From positions 1,860,001 to 1,924,000 of the forward strand of contig NZ_CP062137.1 in the NCBI RefSeq assembly GCF_014843355.1: a stretch of DNA of 64,000 nt, read 5' to 3'. This DNA comes from Actinobacillus sp. GY-402 (GTDB lineage Bacteria; Pseudomonadota; Gammaproteobacteria; Enterobacterales; Pasteurellaceae). The position numbers and the translations under genes were made by a program. Shown here piece by piece: positions 7,267 to 15,284 of the stretch (within the stretch, counting starts at the first letter, position 1; every line of letters begins with the position of its first letter). The notes under the pieces are model-generated. The model saw only the letters and a program-made list of their open reading frames with translations, had not been told where the DNA came from and did not search any database.

Positions 7267-9258
7267 ATGTTTGAACAAAAAACACATTACAGCGCAAAAG
7301 AATTATCCATCCTCAAACTTAGCATTTTGCCAAGCAGTGAAAGACGAATTTTAGAGAAAGCAAAACGCGAACATTGGTCTTTTCGTAAACGCAATGGGCG
7401 TGGTGGTGGGGTGGAATTTGATTTTGTAGGTTTACCCCAAGCTGTCCAAGCCGAATTACTTCTCAGACAACCACAAAGTGCGGTCGAAAATCCGCAAGTT
7501 TTGGAAACGCCGAAGGCGCCGAAAGAATTGAATTATCTGCCGGAAGTCATTTGGGCGCCTTGGGATAAAGCCACGGACGCACAGAAAGCGAAAGCGCAAG
7601 ACCGTTTGAAACCAGTCACCGCCTTTGCGGATTTAATGAATAACGGACAAAAATTTGAAGAAGCGCTTGATTTGGTCGGCGCCAAGTTTGATGTTGCACC
7701 AGGCTCTTTAAAAAGATGGTATTACGACGTGCGCGATTTTGAGCGTAGCGACTGGTTGCCGTTACTACTGCCTAAATACGGCAAACGCAACGGCAAAGAG
7801 GCGGAATTTACGCCGGAAGCCTGGGAAGCCTTTAAGGCTGATTATTTTCGGAACGAACAGCCGCAATTCGGGAGCTGCTACGAACGGCTGAAACGGGCTG
7901 CGATTGAAAATGGCTGGTCTATCCCCTCACCGACCAGCGTAAAACGCAAAATCGAGCGCGAAGTGCCGAAAATGCAACAGGTTTACTTGCGCAAAGGCGC
8001 GCACGCCGTAATGGAATATTATCCATCTATGCGCCGCACGGTGGAAGAAATCGAGGCGATGGAATGGATTAACGGCGATGGTTATCAACACAACGTGTTC
8101 GTGAAATGGCATAACGGTGAAATTGTGCGCCCGAAAACATGGATTTGGCAGGACATCCGAACCCGTAAAATCCTCGCTTACCGCACGGACCTGAGTGAAA
8201 ACAGCGACACTATCCGCCTATCAATGATGGATTTGATTTGGAAATACGGTGTCCCGAAAAAATGCACCATTGATAACACCCGCGCGGCGGCGAACAAATG
8301 GATGACAGGCGGTGTGCCGAACCGCTACCGCTTTAAGGTTAAAGATGATGACGTGTTAGGGATTATCCCCATGCTTGGCATCGAGCTTTACTGGACGAGC
8401 GTGCAATTCGGCGAGGGCCACGGACAAGCGAAACCCATTGAACGCGCCTTTTCGCACGGCGGTTTAGGTGAATTAGTAGATAAACACCCAAGCCTTGCGG
8501 GATTTTTCGCGGGTGAGAACGTCTATAGCAAGCCGGATAACTACAACGGCGGCAAAGACGGCGTGGATTACGGCACCTTTATTATGGCGCTCGAAGACGG
8601 TATCCGCACGTTTAACGAGCGAGAAAACCGCAAAACCGAAATATGCCAAGGTATTTACAGTTTTAGTCAGGTATTTGAGCGGGACTACGCCAAAGCGCAT
8701 ATCCGCAAGGCGAGTGCGGAGCAAATGCGGTTTTTAATGTTGATGAGCGAAGCCACAACGTTGAGACCAAACGGCGAATTTAAGTTATCTGTAGGCGGCA
8801 AGGTACACGGCGGCGAAAACATCTATACGGCGTATGACCTTATCGGACTAAGCCACAAATACAAAAAAGTGGTCGTTAAATTTGACCCTAAAGACCTACA
8901 CAACAAGGTCTGGGTATACAGCTTAGACGGCGTATTTTTGGCCGAAGCGCAATGCACCAGCGCGAAAGCCTTTGGCGACAAAGAAGCCGGCCGCGAACAC
9001 GACAGAGCCCGTAAGCAATTTGTGAAGGCGGTGAAAGCTCAGGCAAAAGCACAACTTGCCATGAATGCCCAAGAAGCCGCGCGCTACTTTCCTGAATTTG
9101 AAGAAGAAGAGCCACCGGAAGCGAAAATAATCGAAATGCTACACGCAAAAGGCAACGTGGTGCACAAAGCGGAAGCGATTATCGACGAAGACGAAGAAGA
9201 AAACAGTTTTGAAGCCAACTTATTTAAAGGCTTGGCACAGCTTAAAAAACAAGGTTAA
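7267..9258 (+). CDS. MuA-like DDE transposase
   Basis: 663 aa, the length of MuA. Order: N-terminal DNA-binding wHTH (about 1-75, FRKRNGRGGGVEFDFVGLP), end-binding HTH domains, then the DDE core with Asp in WINGDGYQ (about 268), Asp in CTIDNTRAA (about 336) and Glu in GQAKPIERAF, then the Mu-type C-terminal beta barrel and an acidic tail. Pairs the phage ends and performs strand transfer. Intact, and begins 11 bp after the Ner-like gene. Contains an uptake core near 7490. Confidence 0.95.
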   Translation: MFEQKTHYSAKELSILKLSILPSSERRILEKAKREHWSFRKRNGRGGGVEFDFVGLPQAVQAELLLRQPQSAVENPQVLETPKAPKELNYLPEVIWAPWDKATDAQKAKAQDRLKPVTAFADLMNNGQKFEEALDLVGAKFDVAPGSLKRWYYDVRDFERSDWLPLLLPKYGKRNGKEAEFTPEAWEAFKADYFRNEQPQFGSCYERLKRAAIENGWSIPSPTSVKRKIEREVPKMQQVYLRKGAHAVMEYYPSMRRTVEEIEAMEWINGDGYQHNVFVKWHNGEIVRPKTWIWQDIRTRKILAYRTDLSENSDTIRLSMMDLIWKYGVPKKCTIDNTRAAANKWMTGGVPNRYRFKVKDDDVLGIIPMLGIELYWTSVQFGEGHGQAKPIERAFSHGGLGELVDKHPSLAGFFAGENVYSKPDNYNGGKDGVDYGTFIMALEDGIRTFNERENRKTEICQGIYSFSQVFERDYAKAHIRKASAEQMRFLMLMSEATTLRPNGEFKLSVGGKVHGGENIYTAYDLIGLSHKYKKVVVKFDPKDLHNKVWVYSLDGVFLAEAQCTSAKAFGDKEAGREHDRARKQFVKAVKAQAKAQLAMNAQEAARYFPEFEEEEPPEAKIIEMLHAKGNVVHKAEAIIDEDEEENSFEANLFKGLAQLKKQG

Positions 9259-9282
9259 ACGACAATTAAAGGAGTGTTAAAA

Positions 9283-10206
9283 ATGACCTTAAAACAGCAG
9301 ATACAGGCGATTTTGGACGGCAAAACCCTAAGCCAGCGCGAGCTTGCCACCCAAGCGGGGATCTCTACCGCGGCGTTAAGCACCTACCTTAAAGGCACTT
9401 ACGCCGGAAACGTTGAAAACGTGGAAAGCGCGCTGGAAAACTGGTTATCCGGCCGCGAAAAGAAAGCCTCTACTTTTGTCGAGGCGCCGCAATTTATTGA
9501 AATCCCAACCGCTAAAAGAGTATTTGGGGCGCTGGAAATGGCGAAGTTGCTCCCTACTATGGTGACGGTTTACGGCGCAAGCGGCGTGGGCAAAACCAAA
9601 GCATGCCAGGAGTTTGAGCACCGTAATCATAACGTGTGGATGATCACCGCAAGCCCATCCCGCGCCACATTGAGCAGTATTTTATTTGAGTTGGCGCTTG
9701 AGTTAGGCATTAACGACGCCCCGCGCCGTAAAGACCGCTTAAGCCGGCTTATCACTAAAAAATTAAAAGGCACGCAGGGCTTAGTGATTATTGACGAGAG
9801 CGACCACCTACCCTATGACGCCCTGGAAGAGATCCGAATCATCCAGGAAGAGACCGAAGTGGGATTTGCGCTAATAGGCAACGATAAAGTGTATACCCGC
9901 ATCCAAGGCGGCGTGAACCAGGCGCACGAATATGCGCGGTTATGGAGCCGTATCGGCAATAACTGCGGCATTAAAAAGCCAGTACGAAGGCGGATATCAA
10001 AGCTGTCGCGCAAGCCTGGGGGGCTAGACAGCAACAACAAAGACTTAATGACCGCCCTCTACGATATCGGCGGCAAAGCCGGCGGCTTACGCGCCTTAAC
10101 GCAATATTTACGGTTGGCAGGCATTACCGCCAAAGGTCAAGGCATTGCCATTAATTTAGACTTGATTTTACAAGCCAAAGCGCACATGCAAGGGGGCGCC
10201 CAATGA
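9283..10206 (+). CDS. MuB-like target-capture ATPase, with a locally out-of-frame stretch
   Basis: 307 aa from ATG 9283 (SD AAAGGAG). N-terminal HTH (LSQRELATQAGISTAALSTYL), Walker A GASGVGKT and Walker B GLVIIDES. Between about 9981 and 10023 the encoded segment PVRRRISKLSRKPGG does not fit the family; shifting frame there reads YEGDIKAVAQAWGLD. Three single-base additions (near 9983, near 9991 and in the G6 at 10018-10023) would explain this and restore frame afterwards. So the ORF is open but about 15 residues in the C-terminal domain are scrambled. Confidence 0.85.
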   Translation: MTLKQQIQAILDGKTLSQRELATQAGISTAALSTYLKGTYAGNVENVESALENWLSGREKKASTFVEAPQFIEIPTAKRVFGALEMAKLLPTMVTVYGASGVGKTKACQEFEHRNHNVWMITASPSRATLSSILFELALELGINDAPRRKDRLSRLITKKLKGTQGLVIIDESDHLPYDALEEIRIIQEETEVGFALIGNDKVYTRIQGGVNQAHEYARLWSRIGNNCGIKKPVRRRISKLSRKPGGLDSNNKDLMTALYDIGGKAGGLRALTQYLRLAGITAKGQGIAINLDLILQAKAHMQGGAQ

Positions 10207-10509
10207 ACCTGTTAAACAACAAACGCCCATTAAACGACGTTAACAGATTTGCTTACAAAGTTAAAGCAAGTGCAAAAAGCCATTGTTGAATGCAACACCT
10301 TGGGCTTAGAAGTAGAAGAAATTGAATTTAATTGCATTAAACCGCGCATCAGAATTAAAGATAACAGCGCCGCCGCGCGGCTGGAATATATCGGACGAGC
10401 AATTGAATACGGCTTTGGCCAGGACAAAAGCGGAAAAGTGCGGATGTTACAGATTATGGCGGCAGGCATAAAAGTGATCTGGCTTACCAACCGTGAAAGA
10501 ATCCATTAA
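10203..10509 (+). pseudogene. Mu-like early hypothetical protein, frameshifted
   Basis: ATG 10203 overlaps the MuB stop (ATGA) and opens MNLLNNKRPLNDVNR, but the frame ends after 28 codons. Removing one T from 10248-10250 joins it to the long frame (LLTKLKQVQKAIVECN...) for 101 aa. Without the repair the long frame has only a TTG start at 10249 and no upstream SD. Function unknown; the position after MuB is typical for small early genes. Confidence 0.6.
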
Positions 10510-10530
10510 CCATCAACAAAAGGAAAAACC

Positions 10531-10728
10531 ATGAAAACGATCACCAAAATCGAACCGAAAGACGCAGAGCTCTTTTATGCGCATTGCGTCATGTTTAGCA
10601 AAAAAGCAACAAAGGAAGAATTAATAGCGGCATTGTCGCGCGGCATTAAAGCTTTTGAAGTTACTAAAGAAGACGGATACGTCAGTATCTCAGCCGAATT
10701 GAAAAAACACCCTTGGGAGTTAAATTAA
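10531..10728 (+). CDS. Small early phage protein, unknown function
   Basis: 65 aa, SD AAAGGA 8 nt before ATG. Charged, no membrane helix, no motif I recognise. It ends two bases before the Gam gene, so the two are translated together. Confidence 0.6.
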   Translation: MKTITKIEPKDAELFYAHCVMFSKKATKEELIAALSRGIKAFEVTKEDGYVSISAELKKHPWELN

Positions 10729-10729
10729 C

Positions 10730-11252
10730 ATGGCAAAAAAAGCAACCAGAATTAAATCGGATACCTTTGTAATCCGTTATCAATCCCGCGACGAAGTGGA
10801 ATCCGCCATTACAACTATCGGGCTGTTACAACGTGAATTGCAACGTAAAGCGACCGAACAAAATGACGAACTGGCGGCAATTACCGACCGTTACGCGCCA
10901 CAGCTGGCGGCATTGCAAGACCAAATTAAGCCAATCCAGGCGGCAATCCAGGCATGGTGCGAAAGCAACCGCGACGAGTTGTTGCCAGGCAAAGCGAAAA
11001 CCATCGAATTTAACACGGGATCGGTGCAATGGCGCCAGCGCCCGCCGTCAGTAGTGTTACGCGGCATTGATAGCGTGCTTGAAGCATTAAAAAAATCGGG
11101 GGTTATTGCATTTTATCCGAGTTAAAGAAGAAGTTAACAAAGAAGCTATGCTTAACGAACCTGAAAAGGCGGCGGGCGTGCCGGGCGTCACTATTAAAAC
11201 CGGCGTGGAAGACTTTGTGATTACGCCGTTTGAACAAGAAGTACAACGCTGA
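10730..11252 (+). pseudogene. Gam-like host-nuclease inhibitor, frameshifted
   Basis: Matches Mu Gam, which binds double-strand DNA ends and blocks RecBCD. The open frame ends early at 11125. Removing one G from the G5 at 11098-11102 continues the frame (LLHFIRVKEEVNKEAMLNE...) to TGA 11252, giving 173 aa, essentially the size of Mu Gam. Features seen: long coiled-coil region (residues 25-85) and WRQRPPSVVLRG. As read, the last 43 residues are lost. Confidence 0.8.
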
Positions 11253-11267
11253 TAATAGGAGTAAAGG

Positions 11268-11471
11268 ATGAATTTTTTAGCTATTACATCAAAAAACGAC
11301 ATATTCCCGGATTTGGTTAATTTTGACAAGGTGATTTGCATTAAGGTCACTGAGGTTAATAACGGCAAAGCAACGCTAAAAATTGAATTGGAAAACGGCA
11401 AATACTTAACAATGTCAGACATTAGCGCCGACAGCTACGCCCGAATCATGAATGCCATAGATAGAGGTTAA
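11268..11471 (+). CDS. Small early phage protein, unknown function
   Basis: 67 aa with SD AGGAG/AAAGG before ATG. Predicted beta-rich (KVTEVNNGKATLKIELENGKYLTM). No family recognised. Confidence 0.55.
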   Translation: MNFLAITSKNDIFPDLVNFDKVICIKVTEVNNGKATLKIELENGKYLTMSDISADSYARIMNAIDRG

Positions 11472-11475
11472 AGGC

Positions 11476-11556
11476 ATGTTAACCGACCCGATTACCTACT
11501 TAATCTTAGGCGCGATATTAACCTTAGCCGTTGGCGTCTTTGACGAGCGGGATTAA
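11476..11556 (+). CDS. Possible 26-aa single-helix membrane peptide
   Basis: ATG 11476 starts 5 bp after the preceding gene, with GAGG/AAAGG just before it. The peptide is a hydrophobic helix (ITYLILGAILTLAVGVF) ended by DERD. Too short to be certain. Confidence 0.35.
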   Translation: MLTDPITYLILGAILTLAVGVFDERD

Positions 11557-11567
11557 AACCTATTTAC

Positions 11568-11590
11568 AGCGCATTGCGCGCAGTGCGCTG
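11568..11590 (+). promoter_or_regulatory. Stem-loop in the early operon
   Basis: CAGCGCA/TGCGCTG inverted repeat preceded by TATTTA. A second hairpin with the same CATTTACAGC-type left context is at 13930-13959. There is no T run, so it may be an RNA processing or attenuation site rather than a terminator. Confidence 0.4.
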
Positions 11591-11626
11591 AGTAATAAGT
11601 TTTAAATTAAAAGAAGGAGAATATTT

Positions 11627-11863
11627 ATGGAAGGTTACGAAATCACGCTTGAGGATAAAGGGCAAGATTTTTTGAGCTTTAAAACGGATATCAACGGCAT
11701 AGTAATAGCCGCCGAACCATTTCAAACGAATGTATGGAGAGGTGCGTTAATCCCGGTTGAACAACAAAAAATAGGTGATTTATGCATGATCCATCATTTG
11801 CCACATATTAAGTATGGCTACCTAAGATATAAGGTATTAGCCATTAAAAAAATTAACTATTAA
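11627..11863 (+). CDS. Early phage protein, unknown function
   Basis: 78 aa, strong SD AAGGAG before ATG. Mixed alpha/beta composition, no recognised motif. Part of a run of small early genes spaced by 10-70 bp. Confidence 0.55.
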   Translation: MEGYEITLEDKGQDFLSFKTDINGIVIAAEPFQTNVWRGALIPVEQQKIGDLCMIHHLPHIKYGYLRYKVLAIKKINY

Positions 11864-11882
11864 CCCCCACCAAGGAGAACCT

Positions 11883-12089
11883 ATGGAAACTTATAAAGAG
11901 CTGGTATTACTGGCGATTAAAACCGAGCGCGCGGGCGATTACAGCTACGCGCAACAACTATGGGAGCGTGCCGCACCGCTGACAAAAAATCCCGTTAAAA
12001 AGATGTTTTGCCGGAAGCACGCAGAATTTTTAAACGCGTGGATGGCAAGATTATACAAAGCCCGTCGTGAGGAGTTACAACATGCCTAA
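11883..12089 (+). CDS. ANR-family-like small regulator
   Basis: 68 aa with the pattern AIKTERAGDYSYAQQLWERAA followed by a basic helix, as in the ANR (aggregative-adherence negative regulator) family, which damp AraC-type activators. SD AAGGAG. Family call by pattern from memory; target in this cell unknown. Confidence 0.55.
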   Translation: METYKELVLLAIKTERAGDYSYAQQLWERAAPLTKNPVKKMFCRKHAEFLNAWMARLYKARREELQHA

Positions 12090-12243
12090 ATACATTATCC
12101 GCGCCGAATGCATGGTGGAATTTACGGTGGAAGCCGACACCATTGAAGACGCGCAAGACCTGGATTTAAATTTAACAGAGCTTGACAAAATGCCCCATGA
12201 AATCACCGAAATATACGACGTTATCGAAGCGGAGGAACTATAA
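12082..12243 (+). CDS. 53-aa acidic early protein
   Basis: ATG 12082 overlaps the end of the ANR-like gene; SD GAGG 11 nt upstream. Opens MPKYIIRAECMVEFTVEA and is acidic toward the C-terminus (YDVIEAEEL). Stop TAA is followed directly by the next ATG. Function unknown. Confidence 0.55.
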   Translation: MPKYIIRAECMVEFTVEADTIEDAQDLDLNLTELDKMPHEITEIYDVIEAEEL

Positions 12244-12420
12244 ATGATGTTAACTAAACGCCAGGATATGGTGGCGGAAATCGCCGATATTATGCAGTTG
12301 TTGGATGACGTCAAAACCACGCTATTAAACGATAGCATTGAAGACGCTAACAAATTGCTAACCTTTGTGGAAAAGGACGTCCGCAAACTTAAAAACAATG
12401 TTAAAAAGGCGCTGAATTGA
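12244..12420 (+). CDS. 58-aa helical early protein
   Basis: Starts at the base after the previous stop and is preceded by SD GGAGG within that gene. Predicted all-helical (IADIMQLLDDVKTTLL), basic C-terminus. Function unknown. Confidence 0.55.
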   Translation: MMLTKRQDMVAEIADIMQLLDDVKTTLLNDSIEDANKLLTFVEKDVRKLKNNVKKALN

Positions 12421-12427
12421 GGTGTGT

Positions 12428-13120
12428 ATGGATAAGGTAATCAAAAAAATCAAGAAACTGCTGGCGCTATCTAAATCCAGCAATCCATTTGAAGCCGCGA
12501 AAGCGCTGGAAATGGCGCAGAAATTAATGGCGGAACACCGGGTTAGTCAGGCTACAGTTGAGTTTAGCCAATACCACGGAAAACAGAAAACCGCCAAAAA
12601 ATCCGCGCGTTATGTGCATATGTTAGTAAGCGTTATTAGAAAAGCATTTGGTGTGGAGGCTTATAGCGCTAATTATTATCCGGGCGAAGATTTTGGCGAA
12701 AAGAAAATGCACATGGTCTTTTACGGCGCCGAAGAGCGCCCGGAAATAGCATCATATTGTTTTGACGTGCTATATCGCAAATTACAGGCCGCCCGCAAAG
12801 AGTTTTTGGCCAAACAAAACAAAAACTTAAAACGCCGCACATTAATTGCCCGCGGCGACAAATTTTGCGAAGGCTGGGTGGTCGGCGTCAATGACAATGT
12901 TAAACGATTTGCCATGAGCCAGGAAGAAAAGCAAAAACTGGATGACTATAAATCATCGGTTTTTGATAAATCGAAATGGAGCGAAGCAAACGTGCGCGAA
13001 GCCGGCAACGCAAAAGATTATGGCGCCTCACAAAGTGAGGGCTATAAACAAGGTCAACAAGTCAAGCTAAATCACGGTGTGAATGGCAAAGAAACGGTTA
13101 AATTAGGAGTACAAATATGA
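12428..13120 (+). CDS. DUF2786 domain protein
   Basis: 230 aa from ATG 12428 with SD GAGG. N-terminal DUF2786 signature (KVIKKIKKLLALSKSSNPFEA then ALEMAQKLMAEH), common in phage early regions; the rest includes a basic segment (KNLKRRTLIARGDKFCEGW). A nucleic-acid role is plausible but not shown. Confidence 0.75.
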   Translation: MDKVIKKIKKLLALSKSSNPFEAAKALEMAQKLMAEHRVSQATVEFSQYHGKQKTAKKSARYVHMLVSVIRKAFGVEAYSANYYPGEDFGEKKMHMVFYGAEERPEIASYCFDVLYRKLQAARKEFLAKQNKNLKRRTLIARGDKFCEGWVVGVNDNVKRFAMSQEEKQKLDDYKSSVFDKSKWSEANVREAGNAKDYGASQSEGYKQGQQVKLNHGVNGKETVKLGVQI

Positions 13121-13677
13121 GACCAGAATTTAGATATTTTAAGTGCTCACTTGATGTTGAGCCAATTAAGTCACTCAAAAAAGAATGGGACGATCTACGC
13201 GAAGAACGGGATAAAAAATTAGATGCCATCTTCGACACTATCCCCTTTTATGAATTTTGGCGTGGATCTGATAATCGGATTTTCGGCATTGTATGCAACG
13301 CTAACAATCCTGAATTTGTGAAAATTAAAAACGACAAAACTTACAAAATCGAGAAAATCAACGATGAAAAATTCTGTATTACAGGCAATAAGCGGACTAA
13401 AACGGGTAAAGCGTTCAATGCCAAAATACAGGAGGTTGGGGGTATATTGCAAAAATATCCAAGCTTCAACGACTTTATGTTGAGTAAATTAAAGCTGAAT
13501 TGTTGGGTATTAGGGGATCGCATGGCGTATTTGTCTGTGTGCGGCACAGCAAATAATCATTTTATCCTATCTATCCCCGTTAAGTCGGAAGAATATGGCG
13601 GCGACGAATTCCCGGAAATCCCAGAGTTTTTGATTGAAATAAAACAAAGCGAATTCTTGTTAATACAAGGTAAATAA
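13117..13677 (+). CDS. Hypothetical early phage protein
   Basis: 186 aa; ATG overlaps the upstream stop (ATGA). N-terminal coiled coil (KSLKKEWDDLREERDKKLDA) then a beta-rich domain. Base composition is more AT-rich than its neighbours (many AAA/AAT codons), so it may be a recent insertion. No family recognised. Confidence 0.55.
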   Translation: MRPEFRYFKCSLDVEPIKSLKKEWDDLREERDKKLDAIFDTIPFYEFWRGSDNRIFGIVCNANNPEFVKIKNDKTYKIEKINDEKFCITGNKRTKTGKAFNAKIQEVGGILQKYPSFNDFMLSKLKLNCWVLGDRMAYLSVCGTANNHFILSIPVKSEEYGGDEFPEIPEFLIEIKQSEFLLIQGK

Positions 13678-13688
13678 GGAGATACAAA

Positions 13689-13919
13689 ATGAACAAAGAA
13701 AACAACGGCTGGATTAAATGCAAAGACAGATTACCGAATTTGCACGCGGGTTATTCGAGAACGTGTCTTGTTTATGGCATAGAAGACCAGGATGACCACG
13801 AAGAAACCGTATTTACTGCTTTGATGGGTAAAAACGGCGAATGGTACGGATTATACGGAAAATGCTTTAAAGTAACCCACTGGCAACATTTTCCGGCGCC
13901 GCCAATGTCGGACGAATAA
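13689..13919 (+). CDS. DUF551 domain protein
   Basis: 76 aa with the DUF551 layout: NGWIKCKDRLPNLH near the start and VTHWQHFPAPP at the end. Widespread in phages and prophages, no known function. SD AAGGAG. Confidence 0.75.
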   Translation: MNKENNGWIKCKDRLPNLHAGYSRTCLVYGIEDQDDHEETVFTALMGKNGEWYGLYGKCFKVTHWQHFPAPPMSDE

Positions 13920-13929
13920 AACTCATTTA

Positions 13930-13959
13930 CAGCCCATTTAACCACGTTTAAGTGGGCTG
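13930..13959 (+). promoter_or_regulatory. Second early-operon stem-loop
   Basis: CAGCCCATTTAA/TTAAGTGGGCTG with one wobble, six-base loop region, in the 67-bp gap before gemA. Left flank resembles that of the 11568 hairpin. Confidence 0.4.
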
Positions 13960-13986
13960 AATAATGTGTTTTAACAGAGGCAAAAA

Positions 13987-14466
13987 ATGAAACTGACTAA
14001 ACAAAAGCTCATCCAGCTGATCCACATTGCCAAGCAGAAGCTTAGCATCGACGAATACAGCTATCGCGCCATGCTTAATAATTTAACCGGCAAGCAAAGC
14101 ACCACGAAAATGACTATCCAGGAGTTAATGCGAGTTATGGACGACTTAGAAGCCAAAGGCTTTAAGAAGACGGTCCGTAAAACGCAGTCGCCAAGCACAC
14201 AAAGTGCGGTCGGAAAAAGCAAAATTATCACCAAAATCCGCGCAATCTGGATAGAAATGGCACGCGCCGGCGCGGTGCGTGACAGCTCCGAACAGGCGTT
14301 GACCAGATTTGCCCAGAAAATCGTCAACAGCGAACTAAAAAACAGCGGCTCAAACCTGCGCATGTTAAATTTACAAAGTCTTAACGACTACCAGGCCAGC
14401 CGCGTGTTAGAGCGTTTAAAACAATGGCAAAACCGCACAAAAGGAGCAAAAAATGAAGCTTTGTAG
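13987..14466 (+). CDS. gemA: GemA-like regulatory protein (Mu gp16 family)
   Basis: 159 aa with the GemA opening (KLIQLIHIAKQKLSIDEYSYRAML) and the helical C-terminal half. In Mu GemA modulates host gene expression and gyrase-dependent supercoiling during lytic growth. Carries an uptake core at about 14200. Overlaps the next gene by 14 bp. Confidence 0.8.
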   Translation: MKLTKQKLIQLIHIAKQKLSIDEYSYRAMLNNLTGKQSTTKMTIQELMRVMDDLEAKGFKKTVRKTQSPSTQSAVGKSKIITKIRAIWIEMARAGAVRDSSEQALTRFAQKIVNSELKNSGSNLRMLNLQSLNDYQASRVLERLKQWQNRTKGAKNEAL

Positions 14467-14989
14467 ATGTCCTGTATGCCACTCGGATATTAATCTTGAT
14501 CAGCTGTGCGAAGACGACGCCGGTCGCGAAATATTAAGCCTGATTTGCGATTTAAAATACGGCGTAGCGCGTCCGCTGGTGGCTTATATCGGGCTGTTTC
14601 GCCCGGCGAAATCCGCCTTAAGCAACTCTCGCGCGCTGAAACTTATGCGCGAGGTGCTGGACCAATTCCCGCCGAGCAGCCTGTTAGCGCATTGTCTGGC
14701 GGAAACCGTCAACAGCGTGCAAAAAAACCGCCGGGAAATCGGAAAAATTGCGCCGCTATCCAACCATAGTTACCTGAAAAAGGTTATGGATACCAACCGC
14801 CCGCAATTTATCGGCACCGCCGGCGCCGAAAACGCCGAACGCCAAGCGGAAAAATCCACCGCCCCGCGCGAAAACAGCGACGAAAACGCGATTATGTATA
14901 TCGACCGCTTTTACCGCATGGGGCAACCAGTGGAACATTTGCCGGGATATGAAATTTGGAAAAAGTGGAAAGAAAAAATGGAGAAATAA
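14453..14989 (+). CDS. Mu-like phage protein with N-terminal zinc-ribbon-like motif
   Basis: 178 aa opening MKLCRCPVCHSDINLDQLC, i.e. CxCPxCH with another Cys nearby, likely binding zinc. It then has helical segments and ends EIWKKWKEKMEK. Found next to gemA in Mu-like phages; function unknown. Confidence 0.6.
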   Translation: MKLCRCPVCHSDINLDQLCEDDAGREILSLICDLKYGVARPLVAYIGLFRPAKSALSNSRALKLMREVLDQFPPSSLLAHCLAETVNSVQKNRREIGKIAPLSNHSYLKKVMDTNRPQFIGTAGAENAERQAEKSTAPRENSDENAIMYIDRFYRMGQPVEHLPGYEIWKKWKEKMEK

Positions 14990-15033
14990 CCGCTTAAAAT
15001 GGGAAATTCGATTTTTGGACTTGATTTTAAGCG
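14989..15033. repeat. Internal copy of the phage-end motif in an inverted repeat
   Basis: CCGCTTAAAATGGGAAA at 14990-15006 matches the right-end elements R1 and R2. Its first ten bases CGCTTAAAAT recur inverted at 15024-15033. It may be an internal MuA site, a relic of an insertion boundary, or a terminator after the early operon; no strong T run follows. Confidence 0.5.
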
Positions 15034-15165
15034 AAAAAAAGTTTAATTTTGGAATCACGATCTCAAAAATCGACGAAACGGCGTGCACGGCTGACCCTTT
15101 GTGCTATTTTTTTGCCTGTAACTTTTTTAAAGTGCGGTTAAAAAATAAAAAATTTAATCAAACAA
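15034..15165. other. Leader region before the C4 RNA
   Basis: No gene seen. Contains an uptake core (15130-15138) and an AT-rich stretch (15140-15160) with TTTAAT at 15153-15158 as a possible -10 for the C4 transcript; no convincing -35. Confidence 0.35.
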
Positions 15166-15242
15166 TGACCGACAGTGCGAGGAATACAACACCGAAAGGG
15201 AATAACTCCGCTGTTTTTCGTGCAGTTTTGAGCTGTCGGTCA
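15166..15242 (+). ncRNA. C4-type antisense RNA controlling the antirepressor
   Basis: Closed by a perfect 10-bp stem TGACCGACAG/CTGTCGGTCA and exactly 77 nt long, the size of phage P1 C4 RNA, which blocks ant translation. Two unpaired segments are complementary to sequences just downstream: TTTTGAG (15226-15232) pairs with CTCAAAA (15248-15254), and TTTTCGTG (15215-15222) pairs with CACGAAAA (15278-15285), which covers the ant start codon. Position directly before an AntA/AntB gene matches P1. Family assigned from memory of structure, not by a covariance search. Confidence 0.75.
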
Positions 15243-15284
15243 CCCTACTCAAAATAGGGACTATTTTCAATAGGAAACACGAAA
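15243..15284 (+). promoter_or_regulatory. C4 target leader of ant
   Basis: Two small hairpins, CCCTA-CTCAAAA-TAGGG (15243-15259) and CTATT-TTC-AATAG (15261-15273), followed by SD AGGAAA and CACGAAAATG. The first loop and the start-codon segment are complementary to the C4 RNA. Confidence 0.65.
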
